Below, in pieces: positions 25,351 through 34,550 of a stretch of DNA of 43,921 nucleotides (position 1 is the stretch's first letter; each line of letters begins with the position of its first letter). The DNA lies in contig JAUXED010000007.1 in assembly GCA_030618105.1 (NCBI GenBank), positions 1 to 43,921 on the forward strand. The letters run 5' to 3'. The notes under the pieces are model-generated. The model saw only the letters and a list, made by a program, of their open reading frames with translations, made no database searches and had not been told where the DNA came from. Made by a program: the position numbers and the translations under genes. Source of the stretch: Bacteroidota bacterium. Lineage in GTDB: Bacteria > Bacteroidota > Bacteroidia > Bacteroidales > VadinHA17.

Positions 25351-28300
25351 TCATTTTTCTTTTTCATCTTCAAGTTTTCTTCTGAATATTTTGTTCCAGT
25401 ATCTTTGCATTAGTTGATCGAAATGATCAAATTCCTCCCTGTAAAAAAGTCCGACACCTTGTGTATATGGCGACCATTCATACAGTAATTTATCATTTGC
25501 TCTGGTGAAAGCTTTAACCCTGAGTTTTCCGCTTTTATTGATCTTTACGTCAACTGTAAAATCCCCAACGATATTGCTTGTATTTGTAGAGGTTTCATTA
25601 CCACCTACATCTACATTACCGTTAATACTTACCCGGTCATTTAGTAATTGAGTTGAAAGGGCTACTTCAACTTCATCTTTGGATATTTCATCACCGGGTC
25701 TGTATCTGAATCCTATATCAAAATCATTGCTGATTTGTGAAAGCCAATTGCTTAGCTGATTAGAAAGGAGTTCGCTTGTTGTTACACCTACTGCCGGGGT
25801 GTAACTTGAAGTTATAGATTGAGAGGTTGGAGGAACGTAATTTGTATTTGGCAGAAAACTATTGATAACAATCAATGACAGGAATTGTTTGCTCATTTCT
25901 TCTTGTGTGTTTATGGCATTCTGCAGGTTTGTCCTGGTTTCCTGGTCGGCGGTTGGCAATTCGATCCCAAAGTCAATTGTTGGGTTTTGAATTTTCCCTG
26001 TAAGATATAGTTGACATTCAACGGTTATTCTTCGTCTGTAATCCTCATTCAGGAAAAGTTCGTATAATGAGGCTTTGGTTTCATAAACAGCTTCTATGTC
26101 CATAATGGCTTCCAATGGGTTGCCATTCCAGGTTATTGTACCACCATTCCTGACCTTGAATTTTTTATTGATTATGTTTTGTAAGGAAAAAAGATATTCA
26201 CCCTGCTCTATTGTATAAGTGCCGAAAATATCCAATTCTCCGGGGTTATTAATTTGCAGGTTGAGATTTCCGGAACCCCTTCCATTTATATTATCACCTG
26301 TGTTGGAGTTGAAAATAAGTTGTGCTTCAGCATCAGATGTAATTTCAAGATCCAGGTTTATTTTTGGTATATTATCCCTTACATTGAGAGTTTCTGTTTT
26401 TTCTTTATCTGTATGATTTATGTTATCCACAAAGCTTACAAAATTAAATTGGTCAAGTTCTTCCTCCGAAGAAATTGGCAGAAAAAAACGAGTATTTTTG
26501 TCTGTTTTTAAGGATACCTGGATATATAGGTCTTTCGGTGGACCGCTTATATTAACTAATCCTGAACCATATGCAGTACCATAAAACCGGCTATTATGTT
26601 TTTCCCTGGTGTTCATAAGCAGGAAATTATTTGCATCTATTTTCAAATCTAGGTCGAAATTTTTGTAATAAATATTTTTGATATCCCCGTTAATAATTGC
26701 CTGGTTCCCTTCAGGATCGAATATCCTGATATCTTCAAATTTGATAATATTATCTTCAACCTTTATTTGATCAGTAAATGTGTAACGGGTATTAAAGAAA
26801 TCCAAAAGAAAAGAGGTCTTTTGCAGTTTAATAATTCCATTTGTTGTTGGTTTGGATAATGTTCCGTTTAGAATAATATCACCGGTAGCAATTCCGTTTA
26901 GTTCAGAAGAAATTTTTCTTATGAATGGCCTGAAAATATTTAATCTGAGTTTATTCAGGGAAAGAGAGAATTCAATTTCTTTACTTTCGGGTTCATAATC
27001 GCCTTTGATATTAAGAGTTTGGAGGTCGCCCCGGTCTGAAGATGCCTCCAGATGCAATTGTTCATTTATTGTGTCCCAGGCACTGGTTATTGACGTATTG
27101 CCAAGTGATTCGTTATTTATCAGAAGATCATCTATATTAATGTTTGTTTGAAATAAGGGATTATTATATAAGTTTGACAAACTGGCATCGCCGTTTATTA
27201 TACCATTTAATTGAATCTTTTCACCTTTGGAAATGGTATTTAATGATGAAAGGTTTAAGCCTTTGAATTGCAATAATAGGGTGTCTTCATATTGTTCTGA
27301 AATACCTCCATGTACTTTTAACCACTGTTCCTTATTATTGATTGAGAAGTTTTTTACCTGTATTGAGGTGGTATCTATAGTAATAGTGCCGGGATTTATT
27401 TTCCATATATTGTCTTTTATATATAGATTGGTTGGTAAAAATGAGATGTTTATTAAAGGTGTTAGCTGTTTCTGTTTATTTCTAAAGCCGGCAATGGCTT
27501 TTATTTGACTAAGTAAGTTGCGGGTTGACTGGTCATTCCAGCTTATTTCAAAACGAACAGTATCATTATTGGCATTACTTGCTATTGAAAAATTCTCCAG
27601 ATCAAGTTTATTGTTCATAACAAAATTTTTGCCAGTAAGTTTGAGAGAAAAAAGGGAATCGGAATATTCTGCATTCAACTGCATTTCAATAAGCTCATTA
27701 CCTTTATATGTGAAATTCTTTGCCTCTCCTTTAACCAGGAAGTAGTTATCAAAGGGATAAAATTTTCCTGTAAAAGTTGAATTGGGAGAAACAGCAAATG
27801 ATGGGAATAAAAATTTGCTAAGGTTTCGGGTATCTTTTAATTGGATACTATAATCAAAGTGGTTATCCGGTTTCTTAATTGTATCTGCCTCAGACAGTGT
27901 GAACGAAGGTATTATTCTTTCAAGCAAATATTTACAGGAACTTCCCAGTTGTGTGAAATTATAATTTCCGGTAATAAATGCATCGACAAAGTCGGTTTTA
28001 AGTATTACCTGATTTGTATCATTTTGGTTTAGAGCAGAAAGTGAAAAATCATATACATGGAGTTCTTCATCCATTTTTCGGTAAGTGGAATTGATCAGGT
28101 TGATCTTTCCTTCAAGATCATCAAGATTTTTGCCTATAAAATTTGCTGTAAGAAGGAAGGAAAGAAATGAATTAGTATCTTTTGGTTCAATGTATAAATC
28201 GTACAGGTTTACTTTTGGTACATTAGCTGTAAAGTCAAATTCAGGTATTTCACCTGAAAAATCCAGACTACCAAGAAAATTAAGTTCAATATTCGGATCT

Positions 28301-29802
28301 TTAATAAATACTGAACCGTCATAAGCTTTTGGTGTAAATTCGCCGGAAAGGCTAATGTTTTTATAATGATATTTATTCAGGAATAGATCAGCAATATTCC
28401 CTTCAAGGGTTGCTTTATACCTGTTTTCAGTACTAAAACCATTAACTTGAATATCCATAGTTATATTGCCTACCCTGTTAGTATTGTCAAATAATTTACC
28501 AAGGTTGAAATTGTTGGTTTTCATTTTTCCACTATATCTTATAAGCCGGGCGGTGTCAGGTTTAATTGTCAGATCTGTAGATATCAAACCCAAATCTGAA
28601 TTGAATTCTCCGTATGTAACAAAGTCATCGATAAAACCGGTAAAGTTACCGGTATAAGTTATCTTTCCGAGTTTCTCTAACTGGTTGGGCAATGATAAAG
28701 GTTTCCCATTACCTGGGGCACTTATATTTTTAATATCCTGTATTGTAGTTTTAAGGGAATCAATATCAATAAATATGAAGGTTTTGTTAATATCGGGCAG
28801 GCCGTCTAAAGCGAAGTCACAATAAACATGTGTGTTTTCACCCAAACCTGCTACTATTTGCTTTCCCTTTAAGTTTGCAATGTAACCTAAAAGATGACCG
28901 GTTAAATTGATTTTTCCGGGTATCTTGCTAATTGAAGGGGCGAAAAAACCCAGGTCCCTTGAAGTAAGACTGGATTTTTTAATATTGATGTTAAGTTTAA
29001 CATTATTTCTAAAATCTTTCAGGCTTTTATATCCATTAAAAAGGAGTTCGATTTTTTCAGCCATTAAATTTGATTGAGGGGATGCAAAATGTATTTCATT
29101 GAAGTTGAGATAATGAGGCGAAATATACATGCGGAAATCCAGGTTGCTGATCACTAAACCACTTTGTTCTCTGCATTTAAAGTTTTTTATTGTAATGTCA
29201 ATACTATCATTGTGTGTTTGCAGGTTTGTAATATCAAAATTAAGATCAGAAAGTTGTATATTTCTTGGATTAAATCCTTTACGGTCTGTTTGAGAACTAT
29301 GTTTCTTATAGGAGAAAAGTATGTTTCTGCATTCAATCGAGTGCATTCTGATTTTCCATCTAACCTTAGTTGTATCTTTTCTTTTTAGCCGGTCGGTAAT
29401 AAATTTGAGGTTTATTGTATTTGTAGAGTCGGTTATAAAGTTTATTCTGGCATCGTGGATCTCAATTTTTCTAAAGGCAATTTTCCTTTTACGCCGGTTA
29501 AACGACTTGAGATTAACTGTTATTAATTCGGAAAATAAAAGTGTATCTTGTTGCCGGTCTTCAATATATAGTTCTCTTAAAGAGATCTTTTTAAAAAAAC
29601 CTATTTTAACTTTATTAAAGGTAATCTTAGCATCAATATTTTCTGTAATATTTTCTGTAATTTTTCTTGTTAAATAATTCTGACCTGCCTGACTTTTAAT
29701 TAATATAGAAACGGATACAAGTAACCCAATGATTACAAGAAATAGGATAATTAATATTTTATATATTTTTTTAATATTTTTGAATTTTATATTATAAGGC
29801 AA
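25351..29802 (-). CDS. tamB: Translocation/assembly module TamB-like protein
   Basis: The 1483-aa protein has one N-terminal signal anchor (about 14-35, ILIILFLVIIGLLVSVSILI). Next is the AsmA-like start, in which the N-terminal helix leads to ITFNKVKIGFFKKISLRELY. Over a thousand residues of beta-strand-rich repeats follow, and the C-terminal TamB/DUF490 domain closes it (GTYTIEQGEYLFSLQNIINK, VSINGNVDVGGNE, KLLYEWSPYTQGVGLFYREE). Proteins of this group span the periplasm as a lipid-conducting beta taco or help outer-membrane protein assembly. The start is TTG at 29802; no in-frame ATG lies near the N-terminus. No BamA-like TamA gene is adjacent. Divergent from tsaD across 44 bp. Confidence 0.93.
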   Translation of the reverse strand: MPYNIKFKNIKKIYKILIILFLVIIGLLVSVSILIKSQAGQNYLTRKITENITENIDAKITFNKVKIGFFKKISLRELYIEDRQQDTLLFSELITVNLKSFNRRKRKIAFRKIEIHDARINFITDSTNTINLKFITDRLKRKDTTKVRWKIRMHSIECRNILFSYKKHSSQTDRKGFNPRNIQLSDLNFDITNLQTHNDSIDITIKNFKCREQSGLVISNLDFRMYISPHYLNFNEIHFASPQSNLMAEKIELLFNGYKSLKDFRNNVKLNINIKKSSLTSRDLGFFAPSISKIPGKINLTGHLLGYIANLKGKQIVAGLGENTHVYCDFALDGLPDINKTFIFIDIDSLKTTIQDIKNISAPGNGKPLSLPNQLEKLGKITYTGNFTGFIDDFVTYGEFNSDLGLISTDLTIKPDTARLIRYSGKMKTNNFNLGKLFDNTNRVGNITMDIQVNGFSTENRYKATLEGNIADLFLNKYHYKNISLSGEFTPKAYDGSVFIKDPNIELNFLGSLDFSGEIPEFDFTANVPKVNLYDLYIEPKDTNSFLSFLLTANFIGKNLDDLEGKINLINSTYRKMDEELHVYDFSLSALNQNDTNQVILKTDFVDAFITGNYNFTQLGSSCKYLLERIIPSFTLSEADTIKKPDNHFDYSIQLKDTRNLSKFLFPSFAVSPNSTFTGKFYPFDNYFLVKGEAKNFTYKGNELIEMQLNAEYSDSLFSLKLTGKNFVMNNKLDLENFSIASNANNDTVRFEISWNDQSTRNLLSQIKAIAGFRNKQKQLTPLINISFLPTNLYIKDNIWKINPGTITIDTTSIQVKNFSINNKEQWLKVHGGISEQYEDTLLLQFKGLNLSSLNTISKGEKIQLNGIINGDASLSNLYNNPLFQTNINIDDLLINNESLGNTSITSAWDTINEQLHLEASSDRGDLQTLNIKGDYEPESKEIEFSLSLNKLRLNIFRPFIRKISSELNGIATGDIILNGTLSKPTTNGIIKLQKTSFLLDFFNTRYTFTDQIKVEDNIIKFEDIRIFDPEGNQAIINGDIKNIYYKNFDLDLKIDANNFLLMNTREKHNSRFYGTAYGSGLVNISGPPKDLYIQVSLKTDKNTRFFLPISSEEELDQFNFVSFVDNINHTDKEKTETLNVRDNIPKINLDLEITSDAEAQLIFNSNTGDNINGRGSGNLNLQINNPGELDIFGTYTIEQGEYLFSLQNIINKKFKVRNGGTITWNGNPLEAIMDIEAVYETKASLYELFLNEDYRRRITVECQLYLTGKIQNPTIDFGIELPTADQETRTNLQNAINTQEEMSKQFLSLIVINSFLPNTNYVPPTSQSITSSYTPAVGVTTSELLSNQLSNWLSQISNDFDIGFRYRPGDEISKDEVEVALSTQLLNDRVSINGNVDVGGNETSTNTSNIVGDFTVDVKINKSGKLRVKAFTRANDKLLYEWSPYTQGVGLFYREEFDHFDQLMQRYWNKIFRRKLEDEKEK

Positions 29803-29846
29803 AAAAACGAAAAAAGTTCATAAATCTTCAATAAATCCTGAATGAA

Positions 29847-30866
29847 ATGAGTATTACTATCCTTGGAATAGAATCTTCATGTGACGATACATCTGCTGCC
29901 GTAATTCGGGATGGTTATTTGTTATCAAATTTGATTGCTGATCAGGATGTCCATAGGAATTATGGTGGAGTGGTTCCTGAGCTTGCTTCACGGGCTCATC
30001 AGCAAAACATTATTCCGGTTGTGGAACAGGCAATAAAGTCAGCGGGAATTAGTCGTGATGAAATTAATGCTGTAGCATTTACCAGGGGTCCTGGTTTGTT
30101 AGGATCCCTGTTGGTTGGAACTTCATTTGCGAAAGGACTCGCAATGTCACTGAATATACCTATTATTGAAGTGAATCATCTTCAAGCCCATATACTTGCT
30201 CAGTTTATCAGGAAAAAAGAAAAGCCTTCCGGAATTCCATCCTTTCCTTTTTTAAGTTTACTTGTTTCAGGAGGGCATACCCAATTGATGGTTGTCAGAG
30301 ACTATTTAGATATGGAAACCATTGGTCGAACAATTGATGATGCTGCCGGTGAAGCATTTGATAAATGCGGAAAAGTTATTGGATTGCCTTATCCTGCAGG
30401 TCCGGAGATCGATAAACTATCAGTTCAGGGTAATCAGGAATCTTTTCAGTTTAACAAACCAAGGATTAAAGATCTGGATTTTAGTTTTAGTGGTTTGAAA
30501 ACATCTTTTCTGTATTTTGTCAGGGACAAAGTAAAAGAGGATAAAGATTTTGTGCAAAAAAGGAAACAAGATCTGTGCGCATCTTTACAGAAAACAATTA
30601 TTGATATTTTGCTGAATAAACTTATTAAAGCTACGGAAAAAACAGGAATCAGAAATATAGGAGTTGCAGGTGGAGTATCAGCAAATTCTGCTTTACGAAA
30701 TACGCTAACAAATGAAGCGCAGAAAAGAGACTGGGATGTCTGTTTTCCGGAATTTGAATTTGCTACAGATAATGCAGCTATGATAGCTATTACAGGATAT
30801 TTCAAATTTAAGAAAGGATTGTTTTCCTTGCTGGATATTGTGCCGCTGGCAAGGATGGATATTTAA
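29847..30866 (+). CDS. tsaD: tRNA N6-adenosine threonylcarbamoyltransferase TsaD
   Basis: The 339-aa ASKHA-fold protein transfers the threonylcarbamoyl group to A37 of ANN-decoding tRNAs, working with TsaB and TsaE. ILGIESSCDDTSAAVI at the N-terminus, the metal ligands H111 and H115 in VNHLQAH, LLVSGGHTQLM, TIDDAAGEAFDKCGK and the C-terminal FATDNAAMIA are all intact. Another ATG at 29842 is out of frame; 29847 gives the normal N-terminus. It is followed by a SiaC-like gene after 122 bp. Essential in most bacteria. Confidence 0.97.
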   Translation: MSITILGIESSCDDTSAAVIRDGYLLSNLIADQDVHRNYGGVVPELASRAHQQNIIPVVEQAIKSAGISRDEINAVAFTRGPGLLGSLLVGTSFAKGLAMSLNIPIIEVNHLQAHILAQFIRKKEKPSGIPSFPFLSLLVSGGHTQLMVVRDYLDMETIGRTIDDAAGEAFDKCGKVIGLPYPAGPEIDKLSVQGNQESFQFNKPRIKDLDFSFSGLKTSFLYFVRDKVKEDKDFVQKRKQDLCASLQKTIIDILLNKLIKATEKTGIRNIGVAGGVSANSALRNTLTNEAQKRDWDVCFPEFEFATDNAAMIAITGYFKFKKGLFSLLDIVPLARMDI

Positions 30867-30988
30867 TTTTTGGCACGAAAAAAGCCGGTTTACAGAGAAA
30901 AAATTGACCGGTTAAAACAATTGGGTGAAGTAGATTTTAGTTTCTCAATACAAATATATATATTTACATTCAGAGACAATTTTATAAA

Positions 30989-31360
30989 ATGGATGTTTTA
31001 GCCCGAGAAGGATCACAAATTATTCCGTCAATAACTTTTAATCCGGCAGGAAAAATTGATATTAGTGGACGTTCCATTCACGAAGATCCATCAAATTTTT
31101 TTGATCCTCTGTGTGATTGGATTGAAAATTATTGCCAAAATCCTGCAGAAACAACCAATGTTAATATTGAATTAGAATATTTTAACAGTGGATCAGCCAG
31201 ATATATTCTGAAGATTCTTAAACGTCTTGGGCTTTTGCTTAATGATGGTAAAAAACTTATTATTAACTGGCATTATGAAGAAGGTGATGATGATATTCTT
31301 GAACGTGGTGAGTATTATGCCTCTATCATAAAAACTAATTTCAATTTTATTGAAGTCTGA
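30989..31360 (+). CDS. SiaC-family (DUF1987) regulatory protein
   Basis: The 123-aa protein matches the DUF1987 pattern: PSITFNPAGKIDISGRSIHE, then FFDPLCDWIENY and VNIELEYFNSGSARYILKIL. In characterised SiaC of Pseudomonas aeruginosa, a Thr in the corresponding YFN(T/S)-type segment is phosphorylated by the SiaB kinase, and the unphosphorylated protein activates the diguanylate cyclase SiaD. Here Ser67 and Ser69 in FNSGSA are the candidate sites. No SiaB-like kinase, SiaA phosphatase or GGDEF gene is present in this window, so the partners must be elsewhere or the protein acts differently. The ATG at 30989 follows a short AT-rich gap after tsaD. Confidence 0.82.
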   Translation: MDVLAREGSQIIPSITFNPAGKIDISGRSIHEDPSNFFDPLCDWIENYCQNPAETTNVNIELEYFNSGSARYILKILKRLGLLLNDGKKLIINWHYEEGDDDILERGEYYASIIKTNFNFIEV

Positions 31361-31400
31361 ATCCTTATTTGAATTCAATCATTCAAAAGATAAATCATGT

Positions 31401-32192
31401 TTACTTGCTGGATTTTATAAATATACGGGCTGTCAGCCTTTGTTTTAAAGACATTGGGATAATCTTTTCTATATAAAAACTTACTTTACTTAACAATCCG
31501 GGAATAATAATAAACCTTTTACGAAGCATTCTTTTAATGGCGATAGCTGCAACCCTTTTTGGTGATAAAGCTGACCATTTTCCAATTTTCCCCTGCTGAA
31601 GTGTTCTGGTTATCACGTCAGAATTTGTAATTACCGGACCGGGGCATAGAATGCTGATACTAATGTTAAATGGTCGTAATTCTTCACGTAGTGCCCTGGA
31701 AAAAGAATAGACAAAGATTTTAGTTGCAGAATACACTGTCTTATAAGGCATTGGGTAGAATGATGCAATGCTGCCCAGGTTAAGGATATAGGATGGAGAA
31801 TTCTTTTTCAGTTCAGGAAGGAATAACCGGGTTAATAACACTACTGAATTTACATTGAGGTCGATCATTTGCATATAGAACCCGGAAGATTGATTTTCAA
31901 AACGGCCAACACAACCAAATCCTGCATTATTAATCAGTGTATTTACCTCTAATTTGTTCTCAATACACCAGTTATGAATTATCTCCGGGGCTTTACTATC
32001 TGTAAGATTGAGGGTTTTATAACTGGACTTAATTCTGTATTTTACAGTAAGTTCAGCTGATAATTCTTCAAGGTTTTCACCCGGGAGTGAAATAAGTGCC
32101 AGATTCATACCTCTTTTGGCACATTCAATAGCAAGTGCTCTGCCAATTCCTTTGCTTGCCCCGGTAATTAATACGTAATAATTATTGCCCAT
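31401..32192 (-). CDS. Short-chain dehydrogenase/reductase (classical SDR)
   Basis: The 263-aa Rossmann protein has the cofactor motif TGASKGIG at 10-17, the NNAG motif at 88-91, and catalytic S141/S144 region, Y154 and K158 in YSATK. The pattern fits the 'SDR family NAD(P)-dependent oxidoreductase' group often annotated as acyl or sterol-like dehydrogenases. The C-terminal 60 residues are basic with a hydrophobic patch (RFIIIPGLLSKVSFYIEKII), suggesting membrane association as in DltE/HSD-like members. The substrate is unknown. It is the last gene of a leftward operon, 24 bp after the epimerase. Confidence 0.9.
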   Translation of the reverse strand: MGNNYYVLITGASKGIGRALAIECAKRGMNLALISLPGENLEELSAELTVKYRIKSSYKTLNLTDSKAPEIIHNWCIENKLEVNTLINNAGFGCVGRFENQSSGFYMQMIDLNVNSVVLLTRLFLPELKKNSPSYILNLGSIASFYPMPYKTVYSATKIFVYSFSRALREELRPFNISISILCPGPVITNSDVITRTLQQGKIGKWSALSPKRVAAIAIKRMLRKRFIIIPGLLSKVSFYIEKIIPMSLKQRLTARIFIKSSK

Positions 32193-32216
32193 GACTATAA
32201 CAAATCATTTCCCTGG

Positions 32217-33197
32217 TTACTCATCTTTTAACCATTCCAGGGTTTTATTAATACCTTCATGTATTGGTGTTATTTGATACCCCAACTCATTTTTCGCTTT
32301 GTTGCTTGAAATAGCCCACGAATGAAAGTATTTTTTTACCCAGACCGGTGTAATTACCGGTGGTTTGCCGGTAAGCTCAGCTAAATGTAGCTGAATTTCT
32401 GAAATAAACATAATAATTTTCAGAGGGATTTTAATCATAAATCTACTTTTTCCAATTACTTTACCAAGAGTTTCGAAAAATTCATTATAAGTTAAATTCT
32501 GACCTCCGATAATATATCTCTCGCCTGACCTCCCTTTTTTCATTGCCAGAATTAATCCGTCTAACACATCGGTTATAAATACATAGTTACCAATGCTCTT
32601 TCCGTCACCGGGTATCAGTCGCCATAATCCTTTGTTATAAAGCTTTATTAGTTTTGTAACACTGTTGCTTACTGTAAGCTCACCCGGACCATAGAGTCTG
32701 GAAGGAAGAACTATTACTACCTGAATCTTTTTTTTTGTTAATTGCCAGACCTTTTCTTCCATTATTATCTTTGATTTTTCATACCCGGTAAAAGGGAGAC
32801 TGTTACTACCTGAATTTTCTGTGACAAGATCCTTTTCAGAAGGTCCCAGCACTCCTGCGGTTGAAGTAATTACAACCTTTCTTACACCTGCTTTTATTGC
32901 AGCTAAAAGAACGTTTAAGGTACCCTGAACATTGATTTTATAATAAGTATCCCATTGTTTTGCCCATGGTCTTGCAAATGCAGCCAGATGATATACCTCT
33001 TCACACCCTTTCATCCCCTGGTAAAGTGAATCTGAATTAAGAAGATCCCCATTTTTAAAGATGACATTTTCGAAATTTATTTTTTTTGATTTTGCCGGGT
33101 TCCGTATTAATGCGTGCACAGTATTACCTTCTTCAATCAGCCTTTTTGTCAGATTTGAGCCAATAAATCCGGTTGCTCCTGTAATATATATTTTCAT
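32217..33197 (-). CDS. NAD-dependent epimerase/dehydratase (extended SDR)
   Basis: The 326-aa protein starts MKIYITGATGFIGSNL with the extended-SDR glycine motif. YHLAAFARPW is typical of dihydroflavonol reductase-like members, and the catalytic pair is Y139 and K143 in GYEKSK after STAGVLG. VVLPSRLYGPGE and a sugar-substrate-like C-terminal part follow. It probably reduces or epimerises a carbonyl or sugar compound; relatives annotated as hopanoid-associated or dihydroflavonol-like reductases are possible, but nothing here decides it. Starts 3 bp after the CPBP-like gene and is followed by the SDR, so all three form one operon. Confidence 0.9.
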   Translation of the reverse strand: MKIYITGATGFIGSNLTKRLIEEGNTVHALIRNPAKSKKINFENVIFKNGDLLNSDSLYQGMKGCEEVYHLAAFARPWAKQWDTYYKINVQGTLNVLLAAIKAGVRKVVITSTAGVLGPSEKDLVTENSGSNSLPFTGYEKSKIIMEEKVWQLTKKKIQVVIVLPSRLYGPGELTVSNSVTKLIKLYNKGLWRLIPGDGKSIGNYVFITDVLDGLILAMKKGRSGERYIIGGQNLTYNEFFETLGKVIGKSRFMIKIPLKIIMFISEIQLHLAELTGKPPVITPVWVKKYFHSWAISSNKAKNELGYQITPIHEGINKTLEWLKDE

Positions 33198-33200
33198 TAA

Positions 33201-33908
33201 TTATCGATTATTTTTTACTGTACCCATTTTTTGCTGTCTGAATAAAGCAAAATATTCGCAAGAAAGTGCCAGCCACAAATGAGCAAAAAAAGCAATCCAG
33301 ATATTCCCGTATTCAATTGTAAGTATACACAAAACAATACCAAGGGGGATTGCACCAATTACCTCCTGTATACCTTTATAGAAATGAGTGGCTGAATATA
33401 GAATTGTGTTAATTATTATTGCTGCTACAATTCCTAAATGATTCACAAGTGGGAATAGTAGTAATCCTCTGAACATAAATTCATAAGCAAGAAGATAACC
33501 TGCCCAGCTCAGGGTATTGATCAGAATAAGATAAAAACTCCAGGATTCTTTTTGTATTTGAGGATAGTTTTTTAAATTTTTCGGGTTACGGATAAGAAAG
33601 AAATTCATAGAAATAAGAAATACTCCCAGGATTATAATCCATATTAATGAACCGGCAAGCCTGTTTACATTTAAGCCAAGCTGAGATATTGTATAGCCGG
33701 GGAGCATCCAAAGAAATAATACAGGTATTAATCCGAATAAAACCATACCACAAAGTCTGATAAAGATAACCTGACGGACATTTTTTGTTTTATCACTTTT
33801 CCTATACATCTGAATGATTGAAAACAAAGCAAGCGATGAAAGTATGACATACAGAATGGGGATGATTACATTTCGCGAAAAAACTTCTCCCGTGTTTATT
33901 GGATCCAT
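33201..33908 (-). CDS. CPBP-family intramembrane protease-like protein
   Basis: The 235-aa protein has about seven hydrophobic helices. Near residues 147-155, YEFMFRGLLL fits the CPBP (Abi) motif EExxxR with Tyr in place of the first Glu. SATHFYKG fits FxxxH, and FFAHLWLALS supplies the third motif His. The family resembles CAAX prenyl protease Rce1 and acts in bacteriocin self-immunity or unknown proteolysis. The E-FMFRG variant occurs in many bacterial members, so it need not be inactive. First gene of a three-gene operon with the epimerase and SDR. The partner function is unclear. Confidence 0.78.
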   Translation of the reverse strand: MDPINTGEVFSRNVIIPILYVILSSLALFSIIQMYRKSDKTKNVRQVIFIRLCGMVLFGLIPVLFLWMLPGYTISQLGLNVNRLAGSLIWIIILGVFLISMNFFLIRNPKNLKNYPQIQKESWSFYLILINTLSWAGYLLAYEFMFRGLLLFPLVNHLGIVAAIIINTILYSATHFYKGIQEVIGAIPLGIVLCILTIEYGNIWIAFFAHLWLALSCEYFALFRQQKMGTVKNNR

Positions 33909-33989
33909 ATTTATTTCCGGGTTTTATTAGAACATAGATTCAAAAATATATATTTCAACGAACTAAAATACAATATTTGACTTTATTTA

Positions 33990-34164
33990 TAACTATTTAG
34001 TGTCTTAAGTTTGAATGCTAAAATGCTAAAATGATTGAATGAGTAAATGAATAAATGAGTAAATGAATAAATGAGTGAATGAGTAAATGATTGAATGATT
34101 AAATGAATAAAATTTGCATTTTTGCCAACTGCCTTTTGCCAATTGTGGACTGCTGATTAATTAG
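33990..34164 (+). repeat. Dispersed repeat family II, copy 2
   Basis: The head TAACTATTTAGTGTCTTAAG followed by TTTGAATGCTAAAATGCTAA matches the copy at 38812 almost exactly. It continues with many GAGTAAATGAATAAATGA units and ends in TTGCATTTTTGCCAACTGCC and GTGGACTGCTGATTAATTAG, also shared with 38812. Length differs between copies through the number of short units. Confidence 0.78.
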
Positions 34165-34199
34165 AGCCTGTCTATAAACTCTATATTTCGTTTATAAAT

Positions 34200-34433
34200 A
34201 AATAACAAATCTCAAAAAACAAATAACAACTTAACGAAGTGATCTCACAGCTTGCCCCGTTTTTTTCGGGGAACACCTTTAAAATTAATTATTTTGTGAG
34301 TAAATAATACTCAATGTTTGAAAAAACAAAATCCAAACAGCACATATTCAAGTATTTGTTTGGTTTTTTAGTCATTGAAATTTGAGATTTATTTGTCATT
34401 TGATACTTGTTATTTGGTGCTTTAATTACGAAA
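34200..34433 (-). repeat. Dispersed repeat family I, copy 2 (conserved core 34220-34299)
   Basis: The core is the reverse complement of the core at 21608-21686 with few changes, including the CCCCG...CGGGG hairpin and the block GAAGTGATCTCACAGCTTGC. The flank to the right shares CAAATAACAA, AAATCTCAAA and similar blocks with the left flank of copy 1. The family II copy next to it stands 55 bp away. Confidence 0.8.
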
Positions 34434-34524
34434 ATGCTTTACTTTATGGACAAACACTAATTAGTTGCAATTTTTGGTTTACAATAAATCCTTAAATTAT
34501 TTCAAGTTGCCGGCAAAAAGATTG

Positions 34525-34532
34525 TATTTTTG
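34525..34532 (+). promoter_or_regulatory. Bacteroidota -7 element TATTTTTG before cysH
   Basis: TATTTTTG matches TAnnTTTG and ends 18 bp before the cysH ATG. A TTG at 34507-34509 is a possible -33 element, but the spacing is shorter than typical. Confidence 0.45.
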
Positions 34533-34550
34533 TGGTTCTAAAAAACAGCT

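Larger units (their letters stand above)
33909..34550. other. Repeat-filled intergenic region before cysH
   Basis: The region has no credible gene. It contains family II copy 2, family I copy 2 and the cysH promoter candidate near the right end. The rest is AT-rich filler with CAAATAACAA-like blocks. Confidence 0.6.

Noticed and set aside
30885-30911. Possible terminator after tsaD (CCGGT...ACCGG)
   Set aside because: The stem is only 5 bp with a long loop and no T-tract.
33201-33908. Reading the CPBP-like protein as a dead protease because the EE motif is YE
   Set aside because: Members with a single Glu before the FxFRG segment are common, so inactivity cannot be claimed.
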